From an uncultured Bacteroidales bacterium (GTDB lineage Bacteria > Bacteroidota > Bacteroidia > Bacteroidales > UBA932), in assembly GCA_945487035.1 (NCBI GenBank), contig CALYTI010000001.1, positions 62,001 through 126,000 of the forward strand: a stretch of 64,000 bases of DNA, read 5' to 3'. The notes under the pieces are model-generated. The model was not told the origin of the DNA and did not search any database. It saw only the letters and a program-made list of their open reading frames with translations. The first letter of the stretch is position 1; each line of letters opens with the position of its first letter. The position numbers were made by a program, and so were the translations under genes. This document shows, piece by piece, positions 36,698 to 46,634 of the stretch.

Positions 36698-38226
36698 TTA
36701 AGAACCCATTATTGATTCTCTCCGCATTGTTTGTCGCTTTCAGCTGCGAATCGCACGCTGAACATATCGATAAAGTAGAAGCACCCCTGCTTGTCAGCGT
36801 CAGCCCTGAAAACGGCGCAAGCGGGATAGCCGCAGACGGGAGCACGGACATAGTCTTCACCTACAACCAGAACATCAAGGCCTCCCCTGCTTTTGGAGGC
36901 TGCGTAACCATCAGCCCGGACGCTGAGATACAGAAGGCCAACGCCTACGGCAAGACCCTCACAATTACCGTCAGCGGTCTGAAGCACGAAACCACTTACA
37001 CCCTCAGCATTGCCCCGGGCTATGTAAAGGGCTTCAGGGAGAATCAGGATGCTGCAGAAGGCGCAAGCACCAGCTTCACCACAGTCAATGCGCCCGCCCC
37101 TCCGAAGGAAATTCCGGAACCGGGAATAGGAAGCGGCGGTTGGGAGAACAACACCGCAGCTGTGCTGAACATGAAATACGGCTGGAATCTCGGCAACACC
37201 CTCGACGCGTACAGCTTCACCTACGACGCTTCCCTCAGCTGGGAGCAGATGCAGCAGAAATCCTGGATTTACCAAAGCGGCGGCAACAACACCTCAGCCT
37301 GGGAAACCGCCTGGGGACAACCTGTTGCCACACGTGAGCTCATCCATATGTTCAAGCAGGAGGGCTTCGGGGTGATCCGAGTTCCTGTGACCTGGGCCGA
37401 GCACATCGATGCTCAGGGCAATGTGGACGAAGCCTGGATGAAGCGCGTCGAAGAGGTGGTAGGCTATGTGCTCGACGAAGGCCTGTACTGCGTGCTCAAC
37501 GTGCACCATGACACCGGAACCCAGGGCTGGCTCAGGGCAAGCGATGCGATGTATGACAAATACAAGGACGTCTTTGCCAATCTCTGGACTCAGATAGCCG
37601 TCCGCTTCCGGGACAAGGGAGAGAAGCTCCTCTTCGAAGGCTACAACGAGATGCTCAATATGAAAGCGGCCTGGAGCGTGGGAGCAGGCGATGCGGCCCT
37701 GCCTGTAATCAACAAATTCGCGCAACTCTTCGTGGACACCGTCCGCTCTACCGGCGGAAACAATGCCCACCGCAACTTGATAGTCTCCACCTACGCCGCA
37801 GCCTGCGGTGCGCCTATACTCGAGGCCTTCGAAATCCCTTCCGACAGCGCCACGGACCACCTGATAGCGGAAGTGCACAGCTACGCACCTTACCGCTTCG
37901 CCTTCAAGCAGGATGACCCTTCCCAGCAGATCACAGTCTTCGATGAGGCATGCGAAAGGGAAATCCAGAGCATTGTCAAGGTCATTGCAGACAAGCTTAT
38001 GAGCAAGGGCGTACCCGTTGTGATTGGAGAATATGGTTCTGATTCCTCCGTCGCCACCGAAACCGAACTCGGCAAGCAGGCGGCCTGCTACGTGACAACT
38101 GCCAAGCAGTATGGAATATGCTGCATGTACTGGATGGGCCTGAGCGACCAGAGCGACAGGACCGTACCTAAATGGACAAAGCCGATAATCAAAGATGCAA
38201 TCAAAAACGCATGGAACAAGCAATGA
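36694..38226 (+). CDS. GH5 endoglucanase/endo-glycanase (GH5_4-like) with N-terminal Big_5/Ig-like domain
   Basis: 'MKYGWNLGNTLDAY', 'LLFEGYNEMLN', 'VPVVIGEYGSDS'. ATGA overlap with the preceding gene. Confidence 0.85.
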   Translation: MIKNPLLILSALFVAFSCESHAEHIDKVEAPLLVSVSPENGASGIAADGSTDIVFTYNQNIKASPAFGGCVTISPDAEIQKANAYGKTLTITVSGLKHETTYTLSIAPGYVKGFRENQDAAEGASTSFTTVNAPAPPKEIPEPGIGSGGWENNTAAVLNMKYGWNLGNTLDAYSFTYDASLSWEQMQQKSWIYQSGGNNTSAWETAWGQPVATRELIHMFKQEGFGVIRVPVTWAEHIDAQGNVDEAWMKRVEEVVGYVLDEGLYCVLNVHHDTGTQGWLRASDAMYDKYKDVFANLWTQIAVRFRDKGEKLLFEGYNEMLNMKAAWSVGAGDAALPVINKFAQLFVDTVRSTGGNNAHRNLIVSTYAAACGAPILEAFEIPSDSATDHLIAEVHSYAPYRFAFKQDDPSQQITVFDEACEREIQSIVKVIADKLMSKGVPVVIGEYGSDSSVATETELGKQAACYVTTAKQYGICCMYWMGLSDQSDRTVPKWTKPIIKDAIKNAWNKQ

Positions 38227-39308
38227 AACCGACTGCATTCGCGCTGGCATTGATTCTTATGACAGCCTGTACTACCAAACCTGCGGGTCTTGTGGAGAGA
38301 CTCTCGAATGCCGCTGAAACGACGCCTTTCTACGGCCATCAGGACGACCTGATGTACGGACACGGGTGGAACTCGGCGGACGGCCTTGACAAACTTATGG
38401 AAAGGTCCGATGTGAAAGACGTATGCGGAAAGTATCCGGCAATACTTGGACTGGACCTTGGATATATTGAACTGGGCAGGAGCTGCAATCTGGACGGCAA
38501 TGATTTCGCCCTTATGGCCGAGGCTGCAAGACAGCACCACGCCAGAGGAGGCATAATCACCCTGAGCTGGCATCCGGACAATCCGGCCACCGGCGGATCT
38601 GCCTGGGACAACAGCGACAACAGCGTTGTACGCAGGATACTCCCCGGCGGAGACCTGCACGACAAGTTCAGAGTGTGGACCGACAGGGTCTGCGATTGGA
38701 TAGAGAGTCTCAAGGATGAGAACGGGAAACAGATTCCTGTCATCTGGAGGCCATTCCACGAGCATACCGGAGGCTGGTTCTGGTGGGGTGCCACCTGCTG
38801 CACTCCGCAAGAATACAATGCCCTTTGGCATATGTTCTACAATCAGGTAGTCAACGAAAGAGGCCTGAAGGAACTGGTTTGGGCCATTTCCCCGAGTTCA
38901 AGCAACAGGGAACTCTTTGCAGAGCGCTACCCGGGGGACGAATATGTAGATCTTGTTGGCGTGGACCACTACGCATACCTCGCACCCGGTCAGAGCCAAA
39001 AGGAAGCGGATGAAGCATTTGTGTGCAGCACCAGGGAGGTGCTTACCTGGCTGAAGGAATTCGCCTTGCTCCACGGTAAGCCTTATGCTCTCACAGAGAC
39101 AGGCCTAGAGGGGCTCAATTCCGCACAGTGGTGGACCGGAGTGCTTCAAGAAGCAATTGAAGGCAGCGGAATATGCTACGTGCTGACTTGGCGCAACTCC
39201 AGCCGCGAAGACCAGCGCAATCACTTTTATGCCCCGTTCCCGGGACAGGACAGCGCAGAAGACTTCTGCAAATGGGTTAACGAAGGAAAAATCAAAATGT
39301 TGGATTAA
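38223..39308 (+). CDS. GH26 beta-mannanase lipoprotein
   Basis: 'TTPFYGHQDDLMYGHGWN', 'PVIWRPFHEHTGGWFWWG', 'PYALTETGLEG'; lipobox LMTAC. Confidence 0.9.
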   Translation: MKPTAFALALILMTACTTKPAGLVERLSNAAETTPFYGHQDDLMYGHGWNSADGLDKLMERSDVKDVCGKYPAILGLDLGYIELGRSCNLDGNDFALMAEAARQHHARGGIITLSWHPDNPATGGSAWDNSDNSVVRRILPGGDLHDKFRVWTDRVCDWIESLKDENGKQIPVIWRPFHEHTGGWFWWGATCCTPQEYNALWHMFYNQVVNERGLKELVWAISPSSSNRELFAERYPGDEYVDLVGVDHYAYLAPGQSQKEADEAFVCSTREVLTWLKEFALLHGKPYALTETGLEGLNSAQWWTGVLQEAIEGSGICYVLTWRNSSREDQRNHFYAPFPGQDSAEDFCKWVNEGKIKMLD

Positions 39309-39311
39309 GAT

Positions 39312-40466
39312 ATGAACTGGAAAGAACAACTCGACGCCCTGAGGGCAGAGCATACGGATCTTCTTGCCCTCAAGAACGAAGCCGTTTATGTCAATGGCGT
39401 TTACGAGCGTTACAAAAACCCTGTACTCACGGCCGCACATGCTCCGATTGAGTGGAGGTACGAACTGGACGAAAAGAACAACCCTTTCCTTATGGAGAGG
39501 ATAGGCATACACGCTGTCTTCAACAGCGGTGCAATCAAATGGAACGGCAAGTACCTGCTTGTAACCAGGGTGGAGGCCGATGACCGCAAGTCCTTCTTCG
39601 CCGTAGCGGAAAGCCCCAACGGAGTGGACAATTTCCGCTTCTGGCCAAGGCCAATCACCATGCCTGAATACGGCGAGCCGGCTACCAACGTCTATGACAT
39701 GCGCCTTACTGCACACGAGGACGGATGGGTTTACGGCCTTTTCTGCGTGGAGCGCAAGGACCACAGCGCCGAGTCCGACCTTTCCGCAGCCACCGCCTGC
39801 TGCGGCATTGCCCGCACCAGGGACTTCGTGAACTGGGAGAGGCTCCCTGACCTGAAATCCCGCTCACAGCAGCGCAATGTCTGCCTGCATCCGGAATTCG
39901 TCAATGGCAAATATGCCCTATACACCCGCCCGCAGGACGGATTCATCGACACCGGCAGCGGCGGAGGAATAGGCTGGGCCCTGATAGATGACATCTGCAA
40001 CGCAGAAGTGAAGGAGGAGTTAATAATCAGCGAACGCCGTTACCACACCATTATGGAGGTGAAGAACGGTGAGGGTCCGCACCCTATCAAGACCGAAAAG
40101 GGCTGGCTGCATCTTGCCCACGGCGTAAGGGGCTGCGCCAGTGGTCTGCGCTATGTACTCTATCTCTATATGACCTCCCTGGAGGACCCTTCCAAGGTAA
40201 TAGCCTGTCCTTCAGGCTTCTTCATTGCCCCTGACGGATGGGAGTATGTCGGCGACGTTATGAACGTCACCTTCGCCAACGGCTGGATTGAGGACGAAGA
40301 CGGAAAGGTATTCATCTACTATGCTTCATCCGACACCAGAATGCACGTTGCCACCTCCACGGTCGAGCGTCTGGTGGACTACTGCCTCAACACGGAGCCT
40401 GACGGTGGACGCACCGCTCTCACGGTTGAGCGCATCAACAGACTGATTGACAAGAATATGAAATAA
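39312..40466 (+). CDS. GH130 beta-mannosyl-glucose phosphorylase-like
   Basis: 'GAIKWNGKYLLVTRVEADDRKSFFAVAESPNGVDNFRFWPRPI', 'YDMRLTAHEDGWVYGLFC', 'IFYYASSDTRMHVATSTVERLVDY'-like C-terminus. Confidence 0.92.
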   Translation: MNWKEQLDALRAEHTDLLALKNEAVYVNGVYERYKNPVLTAAHAPIEWRYELDEKNNPFLMERIGIHAVFNSGAIKWNGKYLLVTRVEADDRKSFFAVAESPNGVDNFRFWPRPITMPEYGEPATNVYDMRLTAHEDGWVYGLFCVERKDHSAESDLSAATACCGIARTRDFVNWERLPDLKSRSQQRNVCLHPEFVNGKYALYTRPQDGFIDTGSGGGIGWALIDDICNAEVKEELIISERRYHTIMEVKNGEGPHPIKTEKGWLHLAHGVRGCASGLRYVLYLYMTSLEDPSKVIACPSGFFIAPDGWEYVGDVMNVTFANGWIEDEDGKVFIYYASSDTRMHVATSTVERLVDYCLNTEPDGGRTALTVERINRLIDKNMK

Positions 40467-40471
40467 ACATT

Positions 40472-42901
40472 ATGGCTGAGAGCAAGGTAAAATTTACGGA
40501 GAAGCTGGCTTATGCGCTCGGAGATGCCGCAGCCGGCGGAATAGTGTGGAAAGTGATGTCCATCGCCTTCCCTCTTTTCTTCACCAACATTTTCGGACTG
40601 AGTTTCGCTGATGCGGCGGCACTGATGCTGATTGCCAGGCTTTTCGATGTGGTGACAGACCCTATTATGGGAAGTCTCGCGGACCGCACCCGCTCGCGCT
40701 GGGGAACCTACAGGCCTTGGCTCATCTTCGGAGCCATCCCTCTCGGCCTTGTATTCGCCCTGCTGCTCTACACTCCTGACTTCGGACCTGTAGGCAAGCG
40801 CATCTGGGCCTATGGGCTCTACCTTCTGATGATGGCCGTGTATACGGCAGTCAACGTTCCCTACGGGTCGCTTCTCGGCGTGATGACCTCGGATGATGAC
40901 CAGAAGAACCAGTTCTCATCCTTCCGTATGGTCGGCGCCTACGCCATGGGCTTCATCACCCTGCTTTCCTTCCCGTATCTGCAGAAGATGATAGGCGGCA
41001 CCAGCGCCCACCAGTACGCAGTGCTCGGAGCCATCCTGGGAGCCGTCGCAGCCCTTCTCACCCTGCTGTGCGGACTCTTCACCAAAGAACGCCTGAAGCC
41101 GGTAAGGGCCGAGAAATACTCTTTCAGCCAGTTTGTCAATCTCTTCAAGAACAAGCCTTGGCTGATACTCACAGCAGCAGGAATCTTCACTAACTTCTTC
41201 AACGGATTTCGCTATGCCGTAGTCGGCTACATGATAGACTACTGCCTTGACGGCAATGTCACCGTGGGGTCACTCATAATCAACTACACCGTGCTGATGG
41301 CCTTCGGAGAAGTGACCTGTATGATTTTCGGAGCCCTTTCTCCGCGGTTTACCAGCATGATAGGCTCAAAGAGGGGTGCCTTCATAGGCTCCGCCCTCAT
41401 CTGCATAGTCACCTCTGTCGCCTTCTTCTTCATCCCTATGGATCCCGCCTGGATTTGGACTATGGTGGGGATGGTGGTGCTTACCTCAATGGGCATAGGT
41501 CTCTATTCGCCTCTGCTTTGGTCAATGTACGCTGACGTCGCCGATTATTCAACAGAGAAATTCGGCACTTCATCGACAGGCCTTATCTTCTCCTCCGGAA
41601 CCATGGCCCAGAAACTGGGCACCGCGCTGTCCGGCTCGCTCATAGCCTTGCTGCTCGGTCTGTCCGGAGCCAATATGGTTACCGACGCAATGGGCAACAC
41701 CAGCATAGATCCGGCTTCGGTTACCGATTCCGTACGCAATATGGTATGGTCGCTCTTCTCGCTTATTCCTGCCGGTTTGGCGGCGGTTATGGCATTGCTC
41801 GCATACATCTTCCCTATCAGGAAGAAAATGAATGAGATGAAAAAGCGCTCCGTACTCGTTACGGCAGTACTGCTCGCGCTGCTCACTGCAGGCTGCTTCT
41901 GCCTCCCTAAAGTCAAGAATATGGCTTCAACTGAAGCCCCGCTGCCTGCCCTGCACGTGGAAGGCACCAGTCTCTATGCCGGGGATGAGGCGGTTTGTTT
42001 CAGGGGCCTTAGCTATGGCTGGCACAACATATGGCCAAGATTCTACAACGAAGAGTCTGTAGCCACACTGAAGAACGACTGGGGTGTGAAGATAGTCAGG
42101 GCCGCCATAGGCTCGGACGACATTGCCAAAGGCGACAACCCCGGCATTCACGGCGGTTACAGGGAAGAGCCGGATTACGCACTGCAACATCTCTACAAGG
42201 TAATTGACGGAGCGATAGCAAACGGCATGTATGTCATTGTGGACTGGCATTCGCACGTCACTTACAAGGAACTCGCAGGGGAATTCTTCCGCACCGTAGC
42301 CACACGCTACAAGGGAGTGCCAAACCTCATCTATGAACTCTACAACGAGCCTGTGTGCTTCTCCTTCGAAGACGGCAGCGAAAACAAGTATGCTGACTTG
42401 GGCAATCCGCAGAGAATGGAGGCATACTGGGATACACTCAAGGACTACGCAGAGTATATCATAGGGATAATCACATCCATAGATGACAGAAAACCTCTCA
42501 TACTCATGGGCTGTCCGGCTTGGGACCAGAGGATAGACCTGCCTGCGGCCAAACCTGTCGAGGGTTATGACAACCTGATGTACACCGTCCACTTCTATGC
42601 TGCAACCCATAAGGACGAACTCAGAAGCGCCACCCGGGCTGCGATAGACTCCGGACTGCCTGTATTCATTTCCGAATGCGCCGCTTGCGAAGCCACAGGC
42701 GACGGCCCTATGGATATGGAATCCTGGGAGGCCTGGAACAAACTGGCAGAGGACAATGGTGTAAGTATGATAGTATGGAGCCTGTCAGACAAGGATGAAA
42801 CCTGCTCTATGCTCACAAAAGAGGCCTCTTCTGAGGGACCATGGGCCAACGCTCATATCAAGGAATGGGGCAGAATAGCAAAGAGCTGGATTAAAAAATA
42901 G
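40472..42901 (+). CDS. GPH-type MFS sugar transporter fused in frame to a GH5 (GH5_2-like) cellulase domain
   Basis: N-terminal 455 aa is MelB/GPH-like ('[14 protein letters not shown]', '[30 protein letters not shown]'); then '[20 protein letters not shown]' at 41837; then GH5 'VIVDWHSH', '[12 protein letters not shown]', '[15 protein letters not shown]'. Confidence 0.85.
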   Translation: MAESKVKFTEKLAYALGDAAAGGIVWKVMSIAFPLFFTNIFGLSFADAAALMLIARLFDVVTDPIMGSLADRTRSRWGTYRPWLIFGAIPLGLVFALLLYTPDFGPVGKRIWAYGLYLLMMAVYTAVNVPYGSLLGVMTSDDDQKNQFSSFRMVGAYAMGFITLLSFPYLQKMIGGTSAHQYAVLGAILGAVAALLTLLCGLFTKERLKPVRAEKYSFSQFVNLFKNKPWLILTAAGIFTNFFNGFRYAVVGYMIDYCLDGNVTVGSLIINYTVLMAFGEVTCMIFGALSPRFTSMIGSKRGAFIGSALICIVTSVAFFFIPMDPAWIWTMVGMVVLTSMGIGLYSPLLWSMYADVADYSTEKFGTSSTGLIFSSGTMAQKLGTALSGSLIALLLGLSGANMVTDAMGNTSIDPASVTDSVRNMVWSLFSLIPAGLAAVMALLAYIFPIRKKMNEMKKRSVLVTAVLLALLTAGCFCLPKVKNMASTEAPLPALHVEGTSLYAGDEAVCFRGLSYGWHNIWPRFYNEESVATLKNDWGVKIVRAAIGSDDIAKGDNPGIHGGYREEPDYALQHLYKVIDGAIANGMYVIVDWHSHVTYKELAGEFFRTVATRYKGVPNLIYELYNEPVCFSFEDGSENKYADLGNPQRMEAYWDTLKDYAEYIIGIITSIDDRKPLILMGCPAWDQRIDLPAAKPVEGYDNLMYTVHFYAATHKDELRSATRAAIDSGLPVFISECAACEATGDGPMDMESWEAWNKLAEDNGVSMIVWSLSDKDETCSMLTKEASSEGPWANAHIKEWGRIAKSWIKK

Positions 42902-42912
42902 CATTCTGTTAT

Positions 42913-45336
42913 ATGTCTGACACACAATTTGGACATTTTGATGACGCTGCAAAGGAGTATGTCATCACGAATCCCGCGACTCCATGGCCGTGGATAAACT
43001 ACCTTGGAAACGACGGATTCTTCTCTCTGGTCTCCCAGACTGCCGGCGGCTACTGTTTTTTCAAGGACGCCAAATTCAGGCGCATACTGCGCTACCGCTA
43101 TAACGGCGTTCCTATGGATGCCGGAGGCAGATATTTCTATATCAACGACGGAAACTGCGTCTGGTCGCCTTCATGGAAGCCTGTACGCACGCCGCTGGAC
43201 TTCTACGAATGCCGGCACGGCATGGGCTACACAAGGATATTCTCGGAGAAAAACGGCCTGGGTGCCGAACTGACTCTCTTCGTGCCTCTGGGAAGCAATT
43301 GCGAGATTCACAAGCTCACCCTCAGCAACAGGACAGAGGAAAAGAAGAGTTTCAAACTCTTCTCCTTCGTGGAATGGTGCCTTTGGAATGCGGCTACGGA
43401 TATGGAGAACTTCCAGCGCAACCTCTCTACCGCAGAGGTGGAGGTTCACGGCTCCACCATATACCATAAGACCGAATACAGGGAAAGGCGCAACCACTAC
43501 GCCTTCTACTCGGTGAACGCGGATGTGGACGGCTTCGACACGGATAGGGACAGCTTCCTTGGTGCATATAACGGCTTCGATGCGCCTGAAGCGGTAATGA
43601 AGGGAGAGGCCGGAAACAGCGTCGCTCACGGCTGGAGCCCCATTGCCTCGCACTTCCTGAATCTGACCCTTGATCCGGGCGAAAGCCGCAGCCTGGTCTT
43701 CATACTGGGCTATGTGGAGAACCCTCAGGAAGAAAAGTTCACCCCTGACGGACTGCTCAACAGATCCGCAGCCGAGGAGATGATAGAGCGCTTCGACAGT
43801 TGCGAGAAAGCGGACAAAGCCTTCAGCGAGCTCGCTCTCTACTGGGAAAACCTGCTTGGGGGTTTCCGCGTCAGCACCCCGGACAGTCGTGTGGACAGAA
43901 TGGCCAATATCTGGAACCAGTACCAGTGTATGGTGACTTTCAACATGAGCCGCAGCGCCTCCTTCTTCGAAAGCGGGATTGGCCGCGGAATGGGCTTCCG
44001 CGACTCCAACCAGGACCTGGTGGGCTTCGTTCACCAGATTCCCGAAAGGGCCAGGGAAAGGATACTCGACATAGCCTCCACCCAGTTCCCGGACGGCTCA
44101 TGCTACCACCAGTACCAGCCTCTGACCAAAAGGGGAAACAACGACATAGGAAGCGGCTTCAATGACGATCCGCTTTGGCTCATCTTCGGCACCGTGGCAT
44201 ATCTCAAGGAAACGGGCGACTTCTCCATACTGGAGGAACCGGTGCCCTTCGACAACCGCCCGGGGTCCGAGCTTCCGCTTATGGAGCACCTGCGCGTGAG
44301 CTTCGACCATGTTCTGCACCATCTGGGACCTCATGCTCTTCCGCTCATAGGCAGGGCTGATTGGAATGACTGCCTCAACCTCAACTGTTTCTCCAATGAC
44401 CCTAACGAGTCTTTCCAGACCACTGAGAACAAGAGCGAAGGCAGCAAGGCCGAGTCGCTGATGATAGCAGGGCAATTCGTCTTCTGCGGCCGCCAGTATG
44501 CAGAGCTTTGCCGTCATCTCGGACTTGAGAGCGAAGCGCTCAGGGCCGAAACCGAAGTGCAGAAGATGGTCAATGCCGTCAAAGAATACGGCTGGGACGG
44601 GCAGTGGTACCTGCGCGCCTACGATTTCTTCGGCGGCAAGGTCGGCAGCCACGAGAACAGTGAGGGAAAGATATTCATAGAGTCTCAGGGGTGGTGCACC
44701 ATGGCCGGAATAGGCAAGGAAGAAGGAATGGTGGACAAGGCTCTGGATTCTGTAAAGGAGCATCTGGACTGCGAACACGGGATAGTGCTCAACAACCCTG
44801 CATTCACCCGCTATTACATCGAATACGGCGAAATATCCTCATATCCTGAGGGGTACAAGGAAAACGCCGGCATATTCTGCCATAACAACCCTTGGGTGAT
44901 AATAGGCGAAGTGCTTGCCGGCCGCACCGAAGATGCCTGGGAGCATTGGAAGAAAATCTGCCCGGCCTTCATCAAGGACCAGCTCCTGCACAAGGTTGAA
45001 CCTTATGTCTATTGTCAGATGGTGGCAGGCAAGGATGCAGCCCGTCCTGGAGAAGGCAAAAACTCATGGCTCACCGGCACCGCGGCCTGGAACTGGTACT
45101 GCCTGTCTGAATACCTTCTGGGCATAAGGCCCGATTACAATGGGCTGGTGCTCTCCCCTTCCCTTCCATCCGATTGGGATGGATTCAAGGCAAGCAGGCG
45201 CTTCCGTGAAGCCTGTTACGAAATCAGCGTGAAACGCGGCACTCAGCCACGCATCACGCTGGATGGCAGGAATCTCGAAAGCAATCTTATTCCTTACTCA
45301 AAAGGCGAGCACAAAGTGGAGATGGTGATAGCCTAA
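42913..45336 (+). CDS. GH94 cellobiose phosphorylase-like
   Basis: '[26 protein letters not shown]', '[18 protein letters not shown]', '[12 protein letters not shown]', '[32 protein letters not shown]'. Confidence 0.95.
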   Translation: MSDTQFGHFDDAAKEYVITNPATPWPWINYLGNDGFFSLVSQTAGGYCFFKDAKFRRILRYRYNGVPMDAGGRYFYINDGNCVWSPSWKPVRTPLDFYECRHGMGYTRIFSEKNGLGAELTLFVPLGSNCEIHKLTLSNRTEEKKSFKLFSFVEWCLWNAATDMENFQRNLSTAEVEVHGSTIYHKTEYRERRNHYAFYSVNADVDGFDTDRDSFLGAYNGFDAPEAVMKGEAGNSVAHGWSPIASHFLNLTLDPGESRSLVFILGYVENPQEEKFTPDGLLNRSAAEEMIERFDSCEKADKAFSELALYWENLLGGFRVSTPDSRVDRMANIWNQYQCMVTFNMSRSASFFESGIGRGMGFRDSNQDLVGFVHQIPERARERILDIASTQFPDGSCYHQYQPLTKRGNNDIGSGFNDDPLWLIFGTVAYLKETGDFSILEEPVPFDNRPGSELPLMEHLRVSFDHVLHHLGPHALPLIGRADWNDCLNLNCFSNDPNESFQTTENKSEGSKAESLMIAGQFVFCGRQYAELCRHLGLESEALRAETEVQKMVNAVKEYGWDGQWYLRAYDFFGGKVGSHENSEGKIFIESQGWCTMAGIGKEEGMVDKALDSVKEHLDCEHGIVLNNPAFTRYYIEYGEISSYPEGYKENAGIFCHNNPWVIIGEVLAGRTEDAWEHWKKICPAFIKDQLLHKVEPYVYCQMVAGKDAARPGEGKNSWLTGTAAWNWYCLSEYLLGIRPDYNGLVLSPSLPSDWDGFKASRRFREACYEISVKRGTQPRITLDGRNLESNLIPYSKGEHKVEMVIA

Positions 45337-45782
45337 AGGCACACCGGCACGCAGAATTCGCAGCAGCCGCGCTCCATCAGCTCTTTGCGGTAGCGTTCCA
45401 TCACAGGGCGGGTTTCATCTATTTTGATTCCCGCCTTTTCCATATTCTCGTAGAGATGGGACCAGAAAAGTTCCATAGCGTAAGCAGAATGCCTAACTTC
45501 GAAGATGGCGTGCATTCCACCCTGGATGAGGCCCTTCTGCACAGGCTCCTCAGGGACAAAATCCGGCTCAACCACCAGGCAGGCGTCGAACCTGCAATGC
45601 TGGGGATTGCCATCCGGGTCGTCATAGGCAATGGCATAGATGACACCACCTTCCAGGCGGCCGGTGATTTCCGCCCATTTCTTGAGCTGGTCCATAACAG
45701 CGTAATTGTCTGAACCGTAAGGTCCGACACGCCTCAGATAGGCCACTGTCAAATTTTCTATTAGTTCAAAGTTCATGTTCAA
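45333..45782 (-). CDS. GyrI-like small-molecule/effector-binding domain protein
   Basis: '[14 protein letters not shown]...[11 protein letters not shown]...RFDACLVV' typical of GyrI-like domains. Confidence 0.8.
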   Translation of the reverse strand: MNMNFELIENLTVAYLRRVGPYGSDNYAVMDQLKKWAEITGRLEGGVIYAIAYDDPDGNPQHCRFDACLVVEPDFVPEEPVQKGLIQGGMHAIFEVRHSAYAMELFWSHLYENMEKAGIKIDETRPVMERYRKELMERGCCEFCVPVCL

Positions 45783-46591
45783 AGGGTTTTTACAGTGTCT
45801 TCAGGTGAGTTTCCGCCGAAACGTGCCTTGAGACGCTGTTTGGATTTGGTAACGGAGGTTGGTGAAATGCCGAGCATCAGCGACATGCTGCGGATTGGGA
45901 AATCGAGTTTGAGCAGCACGCACAATCTGCGCTCGGAAGGAGTGAGGGACGGGTATTTGCTCTTCAGCACGCTTGTGAACTTGCAGTAAACCCTGTCCAG
46001 GAGGCTTTCCAGAGAGGCCCAGTCGCTGTCCTTGAGATAGCGGGGGTTCATACGCAGGCTGCTGACAAGTTTGTCCTGGTCGATGAGTATGGAAAGAAGC
46101 CTGTCCACATTGCTGTTGCGCACGGACTGCAGGCTCTTCTCCACAAGGGTATCAGGGTCCATCGGAAGTACAATATCTTTGGCAGGGACCACTTCTTCCC
46201 CGAAATGGGCTCCTATCCTAAGGCCGAGAATGGCATTGCGGCAGGCTTTGCCGAGTACTTCGGAGATGTATTCCGGAGTGAAATTCATCTCGAACAGGGC
46301 GGCTGCAATGCACATCCCGAATGCAAGAGGGAAAAGCGTCTGATAGATGTAGAATGCCTCATCCCTGTTCAGATGGAAGGATTCCTGAACCGAGTAAATG
46401 ATTTCATCGACATGGCCGACTTCGTCCATCAGCTCGCGGAAGGATGCAAACTTTTTGTTAAGGAACAGACGTCTGTAGGCTTCTCTCTCCTGTTGTGCAA
46501 ACCACACCATTTCCAAGCCGAAGCCCTTGAAGGACGGTGTCATCGACAGTCCTTCAAGGAGATAAGAATCGAATAATTGTCTATCGTCCAT
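45779..46591 (-). CDS. Transcriptional regulator with C-terminal HTH
   Basis: 'YPSLTPSERRLCVLLKLDFPIRSMSLMLGISPTSVTKSKQRLKARFG' LuxR-type-like HTH; 4-bp overlap with the GyrI-like gene. Confidence 0.65.
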   Translation of the reverse strand: MDDRQLFDSYLLEGLSMTPSFKGFGLEMVWFAQQEREAYRRLFLNKKFASFRELMDEVGHVDEIIYSVQESFHLNRDEAFYIYQTLFPLAFGMCIAAALFEMNFTPEYISEVLGKACRNAILGLRIGAHFGEEVVPAKDIVLPMDPDTLVEKSLQSVRNSNVDRLLSILIDQDKLVSSLRMNPRYLKDSDWASLESLLDRVYCKFTSVLKSKYPSLTPSERRLCVLLKLDFPIRSMSLMLGISPTSVTKSKQRLKARFGGNSPEDTVKTL

Positions 46592-46634
46592 TCGGCTAAG
46601 ATAATAAATTTCGGCGATACTGTGTGAAGCCTGT

